A DNA stretch of 64,000 nucleotides from Hyposmocoma kahamanoa (lineage: Eukaryota > Arthropoda > Insecta > Lepidoptera > Cosmopterigidae). Location: NCBI RefSeq assembly GCF_003589595.1, contig NW_020653200.1:2435033-2499032 (forward strand), read 5' to 3'. The notes under the pieces are model-generated. The model was not told where the DNA came from. It saw only the letters and a list, made by a program, of their open reading frames with translations, and did no database searches. Numbering within the stretch: position 1 is the stretch's first letter; the number at the start of each line of letters is the position of its first letter. Shown here one piece after another: positions 12,057-23,086 of this stretch. The translations under genes were made by a program, and so were the position numbers.

Positions 12057-15000
12057 TGGTGTTTATTGTGCGATTTGGTTCTGTGCGATTTGGTTCGTTG
12101 GAGGAGTGGGGCGGTTTGCCTGGCGTCGCCATGGTAATCGGTACTGAGCCGGTGGGAGATGCGGGGGCAGCCGCGGCAACAGCAGCACCGGGGGCGGCGG
12201 TGTCTCGGCGCACCCGGACATCGAGACTATGCAAGTGAGGAGTCGGGAAACTGTAGTCCGTACCCTCCACCGTGTATGTAGTATATGCTGTAACAAAAAT
12301 AACAAGGTACAAGAACCAACAAGACAACCGTTAAATACAATTTTATGTAAAAACAGCACCATTAAGGTCGGGATATCGTTTATGAGCTACGATTGCGCAC
12401 GAAGACAAATTAATTAAAATTCTTATTACACGTTGTAGTTCGACTGTTTTCCTCCTCTATTCCAGCGCCATTCTCTCTCGGCTTTAGTTTGTTCACAAAC
12501 ACAGAAATGCAAGGTAAAACCTGCGGACTAGATATGTATCTTCAAAAATTCCTTAATACAACCGCGGTCCTAAACCGGCCACAACAAAATAGGAGTTAAA
12601 AGCTCCATAACTTGATTTGCGATGAATAAAAAACTTGGCGACAATACGTGCATATTAAAAATGCAGGGAATCCCCACAACTATAGCTCTTAGGATTTTCA
12701 TGGATGAGCAATCGTTATTTTATATCATGACACTTCTACACCTACCCAAAAAGCTAAGACAGTCAGAGTCACTTAACTTGTGTTAGGTTCGTCTTAGCAT
12801 TGCGTAAGTATGACCACATTTCCGTCTTTTGTGTTCCTTTTAAGAATTATAACAACTCTTTTCTCCATTTTGTTCGACCCGGCGGCACCTGAGGAGTACC
12901 TTAGATATATATATTAATTCTCAATCGAGATGCGGAATTTCGTTCTCTCCGTAGTTGTCCTTCTCACCGCGCTAGTTTTTGTTCAAAGCTACTTCAAGGC
13001 TGTACATTAGCGCCACTTCTCTTTAATATTCTTTAATTAATAATGAAGAGATTTTCAAGAAAGTGTCATCGGATAATTTTGGGCTTTGGTGTTGTTGTGA
13101 ACGGCACCCCTGTCAACAACATACGCTACGCGGTTGATACCGTCTTAGTCTCTGGAGATCTGTAATCGCTACAGAAACTGTTTAGTATGGTCGATGAAGT
13201 GGGTAATAGAATGGAAATGGAACAGGGATTACGCATCAACATTGCAAAGACCAAAATACTTGTTGATCTCAAAGAAGCCACAAGGTAAAGCTATTTGTTG
13301 GGATAGAGGATGGAACCATGCTCAATAAATTAAAGTCCGCAACGAAATGGCTTGTTCAAATTTCTTCAAAAAGAATAGAGTGCTGTGTCATAGAAACCTG
13401 AGTCTCGGGTTGAGATTGCGCATTGTACGTTGTTACGTCTTCTCAGTCCTACTGTATGGCATAGAAACAGTGACTTTCACAAAGAACATAACAAGGAAGC
13501 TGAAGGCTTTTGAGATGTGGATTTACCGCCGTATTTTGAGAATCTCGTGGCGTGACCGGGTCACAAATGTAGAAGAACTCAATAAACGGAAGAAAAAAGT
13601 GAAGCTTATAAACACCATTAAGTGCAAGAAAATTTCGTACTTCGGCCACATTATGAGGAACAATAAGTACAAATTACTCCAGCTTATTATCCAAGGCAAA
13701 ATCGTTGGAAAAGAAGTATTGGCTGGCACTTCTGGTTGAAAATTTTGAGGGAATGGTTCGGCTGCAGTACCACCTAGGTCTTTAGAGCGGCCAATAGTCA
13801 GGATAGTCATGATGTTGTCCAACCACCGATAGGAGAGGAACCCCAAGAAGAAGAAGAAGATAGTTTTCGATCTACTACGTATAAAATAAATCATAATATA
13901 GTTTTTATTTTACTTAAAATTGCAATATTTTATAGATTAGATCTACTCGCGAGCGGATGGAGCTTTTCGGAAGACTGAAGACACGGACAGGCGTCACAGG
14001 CGGAATGATGACAAGTTCGAAAGCGACAGTCGCTAGCAAGTTCCCCACGCAGACATTACAACTAGAGATGGGCGTTTAAACGAAAAGCACTTAAAAAAGT
14101 TTGCTTTTTTGTATATTATATATTGCAATATTGTTTTTAAAAAAAGCACGCTTTTCAATTTAAGCGTAAGCGTTAACATCGTGCTTATGTTTCAAGTCTC
14201 GCTATCTATGTTTCCTAAACAAATTAATTCGTCAATATGGATAATATTTTATAAATAAAAACATAACTCATGTAACTCATGTTTTACAAATCAACTTATT
14301 AAAACATTTAGTAGTCTGCTCGTGCTTTTCGCTATCAGCACAACGTTGCAAGCTTTTTTAACATAAAAGTCTATGCGCTTTTGCGCGATTTTGCTCCATG
14401 CGCGATTTTGGAAGCTTCGAACTAAGAAGCGTTTAAAAAAGAACGATTAAAAAAAGCACATCTTTTAAACGTTTAAAAAAGTAAGCAGTTTTTCCCATTT
14501 GTAATTATGACACGTACATATTTCATGCACTCGTGTTATCGATTATTTTTGTTTTTTACATGTGAAATTTTACATAACTGATCCCGTACAAGTGTAGGTT
14601 AATCGTCCTTTTATTTTACGTTTATGTTAGTATTTCGTCTTTTGATACACATTCTGTGCGAGGTTCGATATATCATGGGAAATAAAGATATGGTCGATGT
14701 GATTTATGATAAAAAAAAACACAACATATTATTGTAACAATAAACATCGCAATGTTTTGAAGGTCTCTCTGTGCGGTTTCCCCCAAAATACGAAACTGTT
14801 TAATAACAATGAAAGTGTAGATCATGAGAGCGATGCACAAAACGTAAACAACACGCAGAGTGTGTGAACTCGATCTGCCTTAATTCTAAATTGTTGTTTC
14901 CTGTCCAATTAAAAGTGATCATAGCGTGCACTCATCTGAACTATTTCATGTATTGTACTGTTTTTCATATCTTTTGACAATACAACAATGACCCTACTGT

Positions 15001-18000
15001 ACATTTTGACCCAACGCAAACGACTGAGACGGAATAACGTATTCGTTCATTGACCCCATTGTAGATGAATCGGTGGTATTTGTTATATAACACTTGTGTC
15101 TCTTGTAAAATTTTGCGAAATTAAAAAACCAAAAATAAAATCGTCACACATGTATTTTTTTTACCAATTCTAAGCCTTCCCTAGGTGAATCGTAAGTGTT
15201 TTTATATGAAGTTCGGTCGACTAATAAATTTTGCTAAGAATAATGAAGCTACGGTTTATTGGTAAGAGCTTCAAAAGTGGTCCTTTGTTTCTTTTCGATT
15301 CTGGAATTATGAATCAATGATTGTTTTTATCATAGCAGTTGTTGCGCCACACAGTTTTAAATGGCAAAAATCTAAGTGGCACTGCGCCCGACGAATAATA
15401 ACGACGTATAATTAATTATGGAATTTATCAAAGTTAGAATCATAATTAATTCTCGAGGTCATCATTATAGTTCTTTCTTTGTCCAGTATCCAACTTCCGC
15501 AGGTGTTTTTGATTCAACAATTGTCCTGGTAATTTAGAAATTATCAAGGAATCAGTACATGTTAATGATCTGAATATCCATGAACTTGCAAGATCGATGT
15601 GCAATTCTTTAAAAATATTCTCTACTCAAGATGAAAATAAGGCAAGTCATTCACATGTGGATTCGTAAACAGGTCGGGCCTCTATGTTAATGTTATGTTT
15701 TTCCTCACTACCTTACTCTGCCTGACTAGAAATGAGTGTAGGGCGCATGAGAAATGAATGGGCGAAAGTGACAGATACAAATCGTTAGACTGGCTGAGAA
15801 CTATGCTGTTAAAGTTAAGACAAACTATTAAAAGAGAAGAAGAATAGATTGCTTTTTTTAATAAATATATCGTCAACAACATTGACCTACCAACAAATGG
15901 ACATCGGGTCAAATACAAAAACCACTAAAAAAAATGTCCGAAGTTAACCTATACAAACGTAGTGACATCTAATGAAATATAAAATACTAAAACATTTAAT
16001 TTAAGTTGTAACGTCATTGCAGTACTGCCTAATTTTACTTGCAAAAATATTCAGTATAACACCATATTCAGCTTCTACTGGAAACTTAACAAAATGCACC
16101 ATATTTAGCTTCGACTGAAAAATACTTGAACATAAGAGTAATGGAGTAGCCTTTCTCGTAAATATTAATTAATTTATTATTATGTCGAATTTCGTACAAA
16201 TTCACTTAAAGATATAATAAAGAGTTGGGCAGATACATATATACAAATATTACTACAAATGTGAAAATAAGCTTGTACAATAAGAAATGTAGCGATATTA
16301 CAACTAAACATAAACTCAAATATCGTAATTCCGAAAACCGATTTATAATAAAACCGTTACGCTTTCAAGTGATTTTGATGCAACTAAGTAAAAGCTAATT
16401 TTGGCTTTGTGAGAACACAAATCCAAAATTAGCTTTTGTTTTGTAATATTCCTAAAAAAATACATTTGACATTATGAAAATTCGAGTTAACGTTATTTCG
16501 GGCAAATGTATTTTCTGATTTCTGATAGGTAATTCCAAGCAGTACAACGGGTACAACAATATTTTGTTAGTTATTGCTAACGTTTAATAAAAAGTCATTA
16601 TAAAAATAAGGTTAAAATCAACACGACTCTATAGTTTCTTTGTTCCAAATATTTCAATCGCTTATAGTTCGAACAATTGAAAATGACCAAGAAGTTTATT
16701 TAGGCTTCTTGAAATTGACGTAAAGGGTCTCTTTACATCAGGACAGTTTGCTATTTGATTATTTTGTTTGCTTTTGTAATTTATATTTGCGATTAATTTA
16801 TATATAAATTAAATACTTTAAAACTGTACCAAATAACACTTTTAAATGAAAACTATGATAACACAATATATATGTTTAGTGAAAATATGATACAAAATCC
16901 TGTCTTTACACTTTACTGCAGTAATTTTTACAAGTTATTAATAAATAGTTCTGCATGATTGACAACCGCGCTGTCAGTCGCGAACAAACGAAGACTGTTG
17001 CGCGATTGACGCTCTGTATGCGATTTTAACACCCTATAGGTGGACAGGTAGAGGACACTTTTTAGCGCGAACCCGACGTCCATTTGTTGGTAGGTCAATG
17101 GTCAACAAGTAATATTTGACCGTTCATTGACTGTTTCATTTAACTTTTCATTTATCATTTTTACATTTTATCTACTTTTAAACTTCACACAATCGTTAAT
17201 TAAATCTCAGAGGACACAAACATTGGCCTTAAACACATACATTTAACCTCGCACAAACCTGTTCAAGCACCTATTTAATAATAAATAAAAAAATAAAGAC
17301 ATAAAACCCGTTTTGATATTTTGATCTCGAGGGTTTTTGTGTATGACGTTATTCGTTATAGGTACGGGGTTAGCAAATGTTAAAGAAACCGGCTATTTGG
17401 CAACAAATAACAATGGTTTTTTTTATAAACGAGGTTTTTAAACTTTGAACTCAAACACCTCGTTTTGGGCTCTGATTTACGAAGCAATTGATCAAGTTAC
17501 TTTTAGACCCTGGATTTTTGTACTCTTACTTCACGTATCGTACTTATGACATGCCATATATGTTAGTGATGGCATAGGAAGAATCAGTCCTTGCAAATTG
17601 GCAAGAGATCCTATAGCGCGGAAGTCCTAGCATATACCATTTTTGAGTCTGCAAATAAAGCATTTCAATGCCTTACTTTCTCAAACTCGTGTCTTATAAA
17701 GAGTGGTTATTCAGGAGCTGGAGAAGCTTTCTATTTATTTTAATTTATAATAATCATTTTTGAGTCTGCAAATAAACCATTTCAATGCCATACTTTCTCA
17801 AACTCGTGTCTTATAAAGAGTGATTATTCAGGAGATGGAAAAACTTTCTATTTATCTTAAATTTCTTATCAAGGGTGTTAATTTGGATGCATTACTTTAA
17901 GAATAGGTAAAAGACAGTGCGTAAATATGAAGGAAATGTGATGAGAAATCAGCCTGCAACATTTGCATATACAATCCATTTTTTACATTTTATTAACTAT

Positions 18001-20587
18001 GTGTTTTAAGATACGAGTTTGAAAAAGTAAGGCGACGATTTGTCACTCATAAAAAACTTAAGACATTCCTACCTTAAGTTAATTATTAACTAAACTTCTT
18101 ATGTTCATTTATTTCTTAAGAGAACAATATCATTTCTTATTCTTCGCATTACTTTTTGGCTGTGCCGGTTTCAGAAGTATCCAGTTATCCCATTGACCTA
18201 CCAACAAAGTTAACTGTCAATTTTATTCATTGAGTGAATTTTAATTTTGATTATTATATCCAAATTTACCAGTTAACGAATTTCACATGAATTCCACCTG
18301 TGACTAATTTGAAAGGCAGTCCTTTATGATACATGAGGGAGAAATTCTAAAGACAGCTCTTCTCCCTGCGTGTGTAGAAACCACCTGGACCCTGATTCAG
18401 AACTCTTCGATATTTTAACCTAATGTGAAACTTATTATACTATTTTAACTTAAAAAGTGTGATTGGATATCGTTCTCGAATCAAAGGGCTTTTGGAGCTA
18501 TTCCGAGTTAAACATTCAATTTGGTTTCGGATACAATATTGGTAACCAACAGCATTTATGGAATTAGTCGGTGAAATAGATTATAAGAAAAATGTTAATC
18601 CTTTTATATACATTTTTAAGACTTTCAAAGGCTTAAAATAGTCACACAGCCACCAAATGATGAATTTATTGGACACCAAATTTCCCAATCGCATAAATTC
18701 ATGAAATTCAGCAGTTTAGTGGCCAAATCGATCATGTGATTTAACTCTGCTGGATTATATTTCATGGGGTTATGTTAAAGACAGAGTCTAAACAGAGCCA
18801 ATCAAATCAATTGCAGTCTTAAAACTCAAAATTCGTGAAGTGATTAACGAAATAGATCCACCATTTTGTCAAAAAATGCTTAAATACTTTCATGAAACAA
18901 TTGACGTCTGTAACTGTGGTTGTGGTGGATATTTATCAGATATCATTTCTCATTAATAATTGCCAAACCTTACTTTTTTTAATATAATAAAAATTTTAAT
19001 GATTGTCATCTAAATTTATTGTTTTATTTTGATTTACAAAACATTCTTGTTGAAAAACCCCTTATAATACTATTTCCTTGTAATTTTTTGTGTAAAGTTA
19101 ATACAAAAAGAAACGTGTTTTCAATTATTTCTGATTTTGTGGTGGTGGGCATTAATTTATTTTGTCTTGACTATATGGGTAGTGAGTCAAACAGTTTGGG
19201 AACCTATGCTGTAAGTGTTGGTTATACTGAGCTAGTGAATTTGTACCATACGATTATGATTGTGAATATGGTTAAAGAAAAAAAAACCACTGCGACAATT
19301 CAAAGCATAAAATGTAGACCTTTGTCCTGTTTCAATAGCTTAATTTGAGCATTTTTAATTAATGATTTAATTTGCATGGATAATTCTGCCCAGGACAAGA
19401 CAAAGAATTGACGCAATCTAAATGTTGTGCTGGAGGTGGATGCTGAGAATACTCTGGACTGATAAATGTACCAATGCATCAATCCTGTTTCATCTTCAAA
19501 TTAAAACCCAGTTGTCCACCATACGCCACCAATGCATTGTTTCATATTTCGGCCTATATTTATTAAATGTTGAATGTTTGTAGAAAGTGATTGTAGTTAA
19601 AGTCCAGTTAAAAAAAGTATGATCACACTTGTATTGATAAGGAGTAATTCATATAATGTAATGATTTGCCAAATTATTTTATAGCCATTGATCAATAACT
19701 AAAAATTATGAAATATCAAATCTTTTGGTAACTTCATTTGGTATTATCAGTCAGAGACAGCATTTATACAAACACATGTGTGGCCAGGGTTTCCATTATG
19801 GCGTAATTAAAATATTAACTATTTAAGTTGGTAATTTAAACAGTTAATATTTTAATTTATATTCTATTTTCACTTCATGAGTACTGTCCTTCTAAATCTT
19901 AGGCATTTTTATAATTCTGAACAAACAAGAAGTGCAGGTGTATAAAAAATTACTAGATCTGCACATGTGTCTGAATATGAATACTGATCCCATATAACTA
20001 AAAAAAGAAAACTAGTCAAACTTACCGGTCTTTACATACAGGAAATGCTCTGTTTTTACATACCTACAACTACATTCGATAGTCTAAATTTCGGAGCTAT
20101 TTGAGTTTACAAAACAGTACTGTAAAGGTTATAACCTCATCAGCGACAATGTAAGTAAGTAAATGTGAAAATATCGTAGGTACTCCTCAAATAATATTCC
20201 ACCCTACGCGAAAATCCATCGCCATAATAACAACAAACTGTAGGAAACGGCAATTTCTGAGTGTTGTGAAACACACTTGTTGCGTTCGACGTCCTACGGC
20301 ATGAACACGAAATTTTAGCTTGACCTAAAAATCTGTCTTTCGATTTTCACGTCTTACGAGATCATCATGACAGTCAATAAATAACCGCTACAACGCAATT
20401 ATTTAGCCTCCTATTGACGTCATCTCGTCACAAACACTAAGGATTATGATTACTGAATAAGAATGTACCTTTAATACTTTGTTTGTAAGAATATTTGCAA
20501 CTTACCATTTACGCTAAAAGTAAAAAGTACAAGCAGCAGTAGAACGTCGACGGTTCTCGTTTTCACTTTCCCCAAAGAAGAATCCAT
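12057..20587 (-). CDS. Secreted or membrane protein with signal peptide, 5' two exons (partial)
   Basis: Exon 1 (20587-20506) starts at a well-placed ATG (gcaaaaATGG) and encodes 27 residues plus one base, with a hydrophobic run VDVLLLLVLFTFSV that reads as a signal peptide or signal anchor. It ends at a strong donor, GTAAGT. Exon 2 (12287-12057) follows a pyrimidine-rich acceptor, is open in exactly the required phase, and ends at another GTAAGT donor in phase 1. It encodes AYTTYTVEGTDYSFPTP, then LDVRVRRD with a furin-like basic site, an Ala/Pro-rich stretch, and repeated NRT N-glycosylation sequons. The join implies an 8.2-kb intron containing several transposons. No domain was recognised and later exons were not found, so function is unknown; a cell-surface or secreted role is inferred from the signal peptide and sequons only. 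Confidence 0.6.
12915..13862 (+). pseudogene. LINE reverse transcriptase, 3' part with (GAA)n tail
   Basis: Frames switch several times but follow LINE ORF2 order. Near 13080 is VVNGTPVNNIRYAVDTVLVS, corresponding to the catalytic YADD box but with the second Asp-containing motif eroded (YAVD). Then, in one 130-codon frame from 13347, come LCHRNLSLGLRLRIVRCYVF, SVLLYGIET, KAFEMWIYRRILRISW, RDRVTNVEELN and ISYFGHIMRNNKY. A (GAA)n run at 13848-13861 marks the 3' end. The copy is 5'-truncated with stops. It sits inside the intergenic or intronic space near the minus-strand secreted-protein gene. Confidence 0.8.
13863..15871. other. AT-rich intronic DNA, possible repeat at 14060-14500
   Basis: Bases 14060-14500 contain many AAAAAAGC/GCTTTTTT words and a TAGAGATGGGC-like left edge, suggesting a decayed hAT-type repeat. 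The rest shows no gene. Confidence 0.35.
15880..17100. mobile_element. Non-autonomous DNA transposon with 8-bp target duplication, copy A
   Basis: Both ends begin CATTGACCTACCAACAAATG (right end as reverse complement), continuing GGAC-TCGGGT and a CTAAAAA-TGTCC block. The flanks carry the perfect 8-bp duplication GTCAACAA (15872-15879 and 17101-17108). The 1221-bp interior has no transposase frame; it holds a perfect 15-bp hairpin (16390-16404 with 16423-16437). An 8-bp duplication fits the hAT or P superfamilies. Copy B at 37746 shares both ends and the left subterminal region in reverse orientation. It lies in the long intron of the minus-strand secreted-protein gene. Confidence 0.9.
17638..17871 (+). 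repeat. Tandem duplication, 117-bp unit, two copies
   Basis: TTTTTGAGTCTGCAAATAAA starts at 17640 and again 117 bases later, and the similarity continues through the TTCAATGCC, CTCAAACTCGTGTCTTATAA and CAGGAG-TGGA blocks. The copies differ at roughly ten positions. Confidence 0.9.
18191..18208 (+). repeat. Isolated terminal sequence of the 15880/37746 transposon family
   Basis: CATTGACCTACCAACAAA is identical to the first 18 bases of copy A, but the sequence inward differs and no partner end or target duplication was found. Either a solo end or a second family with the same terminus. Confidence 0.5.
18392..18640 (+). repeat. Dispersed repeat family Y, copy 1
   Basis: Aligns along its length with 42850-43075 in the same orientation. 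Shared blocks are TTCAGAACTCTTCG, TATTTTAACC, GAGTTAAACATTCAATT-like, AACAGC, AGTCGGTGAAATAG and ATTTTTAAGACTTT. Non-coding; it lies just upstream of the transposase relic and could be part of that element. Confidence 0.7.
18717..18956 (+). pseudogene. DDE transposase C-terminus (Tc1/mariner-IS630 type), relic
   Basis: The frame reads WPNRSCDLTLLDYISWGYVK, a decayed form of the W-RSPDLTPLDYFLWGYVK signature that holds the last catalytic acidic region. It goes on to SIAVLKLKIREVINEID, FHETIDVC and CGCGGYLSDIISH before a natural double stop. One in-frame TAA interrupts it just after KDRV, and the N-terminal two thirds are absent. The family is common in insect genomes. The relic is inactive; it lies in the long intron of the minus-strand secreted-protein gene, on the opposite strand. 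Confidence 0.8.
18957..20505. other. Intronic AT-rich DNA with a strong hairpin
   Basis: AATTAAAATATTAACT at 19805-19820 is perfectly complementary to 19842-19857, a 16-bp stem with a 21-base loop. No gene is supported here; frames at 19019-19348 and 19300-19482 lack recognisable features. Confidence 0.5.
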
Positions 20588-21434
20588 TTTTGCACAGTAA
20601 TATATGATGTAAAGAAACGAATTTTCACGAACTAATAAAAAACGTCAAGTAATATTCGCACTTTGTCTGCTTTGACGTTCTCCACGCTGGCGTTTGTGTT
20701 TGTGTTGGTTGGTTGATGCGTTCGCGTTGACTGACCATCGATTCGTTCGAAGGATCATAGAATATACCAGAGATAGATATAATAATGTAACAGTAACCCT
20801 TCATAGACCAATTTGTTCAACAACTTGTGAACCTGTCAATTGACGATGAAATATTATGTTGATTGTAAGTGCAGCTCCTATAAGTATACCAAAGTAAAAT
20901 AAAGTACGTAATGAAATTCTGTCCACATATTACAAAGATGTGGTGGATTCGTTTTTTTCCATCCTTTATGGATTCGACTCTCACACAATCATTGGCCGAT
21001 ATAGGTACCTATACCGTACTTTTTACGGATTATTGTTGCTGTACTTTTTCTTGTATTATTTTTCTCGATTTTATAACTTTACAAATTTTTTGTTATTTTC
21101 TAAAATAAATGTAAACAGATAAGTGAATAGAGAAGAGTTGTAAGTGGGAAGAGGCACATGGGATTGAATAAAATACCGGAAAAGAGAGGAACGATAAAAT
21201 TTAGGGCAATTTAGAAAGATGTGATTAAAATCACCAACTTCGCTGCACTCACTTAAATCGCAAACGATAACTATAGCCCCTATAATCTAGCAAGGTGAAC
21301 GAGTGTACAAACGAAACCTAATCCCAGATTACAGAGCCACGGTTTCACCGGTATAAAAAAAAATTGGATATTACTACAAAAAATAATATAATTTTGATCA
21401 TAATATTTATACAAACAGTTTATTTAAGTGTTAG

Positions 21435-21636
21435 GGCGCGTTCAATTTAGCCGCGCGATTGCCAGTTTTCATACAATTTCTTGAAGCGTTGCAACCTCGC
21501 GGCGGTCGCGCGACTGTCGCACTGCTGCAGCGCTTCTTGAATTGTACGAAAAGTGAAAGTCGCGCGGCCATCACGCGGCCGCCGCGCGGCTGCTAGCCTG
21601 CCGCTGCGGCTAACAGCGGCTAATTTGAACGCGCCC
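21435..21636. mobile_element. PIF/Harbinger-like MITE, GC-rich, TTA duplication
   Basis: The 202-bp element starts GGGCGCGTTCAATTTAGCCG and ends in the reverse complement of GGGCGCGTTCAAATTAGCCG. It is flanked on both sides by TTA (21432-21434 and 21637-21639). The interior is rich in GCGCGGC/GCCGCGC words. A 3-bp TWA duplication is the hallmark of PIF/Harbinger. The open frame across it on the minus strand is not a gene. Confidence 0.85.
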
Positions 21637-21964
21637 TTATAGTTCCTCGCCTGATCCCTTTTTTCACTTTTTCTCCATCTTACTAAAGTCATTTAGTTTC
21701 ATTGAATTTCACGGTCAAAAACCTTTTACGTGGCTAAAACGCTAACCGCGATAAGCCTATTTAAAAAAAAACTAATTATCATTCCGATCCGCATCGTACT
21801 TTGAGTTCGTGGGACGTAGCGGCCTTGCTAATGGCGTCCGTCATAATTTTTATAAAACTACCGCATATAGTCATTTTTACTTTACATTGGCGAAATTATC
21901 GATTCGATGGGGCCGTAACATTTAAAAAAAAGATATTATTTTTACAAAACTATATTTTTACAGT

Positions 21965-22073
21965 TCGGCTCGAAGAACCAATTATTCGGTTCAAAGAACC
22001 ATGCTAAGCGGCTTTAAGGACCATGCTATGCAGCTCAAAGGACCAAACTACTCAGCTCGAAGGACAATGCTAT
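21965..22073 (+). repeat. Minisatellite of about 22-bp units
   Basis: Five imperfect units built on CGGCTCGAAGAACCA-TGCTA: CGGCTCGAAGAACCAATTAT, CGGTTCAAAGAACCATGCTA, CGGCTTTAAGGACCATGCTA, CAGCTCAAAGGACCAAACTA and CAGCTCGAAGGACAATGCTA. Confidence 0.8.
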
Positions 22074-22989
22074 GACGGGGCTAAAATGGGATAGGTGAAC
22101 GCACTGACTGACCTTGGGTGGTTCCTTCGATAGTTAGTAGTAGTGCTCAGGTGTTAAGGGAATTTCGCGCTGCTCACTCTGATCTCCCACAGATTAATGA
22201 TGTAAAATGATTTTCTGTATATCCATTGGAGAACTGCTACGATTATATTGCATCAAAGCGACCTTTCGCTAGGGCGGTATAGTTGCGACAGAACATGTCC
22301 AAACGGGGAATGTCCTACCCTCAAATCAGTGTATTTTTTTAGGATAGGAATAGAGTGGAGATGGGTAGATCATTTGTGCATTTACGAACATACGTATTCA
22401 ACCGTATTCAAACTTGACAATATCTTTATAATTATATCTTAGGAGGATGGAAAAAATAAAGGATTATATGGAACACCTTTTCCCGACCATTGTTTAATAA
22501 ATCTATTATTTCGACTGAACAGCTTGAATCCAAAGTCGTAAAATAATTTAAAAAAAAGAGTTCTCAAAGTATACATATATTTGTGTTTCAAGTATAAAGG
22601 GTTCCGTTTGAATCGAGTTTGTTTGGGCTAGAATCATCGGTCTAATTTTTAGCGACCCTTATATACTTTGATTTTTGGTCATAAATTATTGGCCGGGTAT
22701 TTTCTGGCTGCACGTATTTTCATGGTTGGACTGAAGTAGGAAATGCGCATGTGCGACATTTCGCATAGGGGTCTATTTTCGTATCGACTATTTTTAAGAC
22801 TTTAATTGAAAGTTCAATATTTTTTCTATATTGCTGTCAAATATAGAAAAATATTCTTACTAGTACATAGCTGTACATGAAACAGACACAAGTAATGTTT
22901 ATTGAGGTATAAAATAGCTATGCTTCAGTTTCCGCAAAACTCGACTCGGAAATAATTTGAGAATAACCGCCATAAAAAAAAGAAAAAGA

Positions 22990-23008
22990 GCGCATGCGCA
23001 ATGCGCAT
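22990..23008. promoter_or_regulatory. NRF-1/EWG-type palindrome in the VAP promoter
   Basis: GCGCATGCGC at 22990-22999, followed by ATGCGCATG, lies about 90 bases upstream of the VAP start codon. A related TGCGCATGTGCG occurs at about 22744. GCGCATGCGC is the binding consensus of NRF-1 (Erect wing in flies), typical of TATA-less housekeeping promoters, which suits VAP. Binding is inferred. Confidence 0.55.
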
Positions 23009-23086
23009 GTCGAATTCGTCATTTCATCGTTCGCTTTGGACGACATTGGGAATTATTTTGTTAACGGGTTGATACGTTTATACAAA

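Noticed and set aside
19350..19560. Minus-strand exon reading ISPEYSQHPPPAQHLDCVNS
   Set aside because: Attractive composition but only about 35 residues, no matching upstream exon, and two competing frames; treated as chance.
21447..21692. 81-codon minus-strand frame rich in Arg and Ala
   Set aside because: It lies across a GC-rich MITE with inverted ends and TTA duplication; composition explains the openness.
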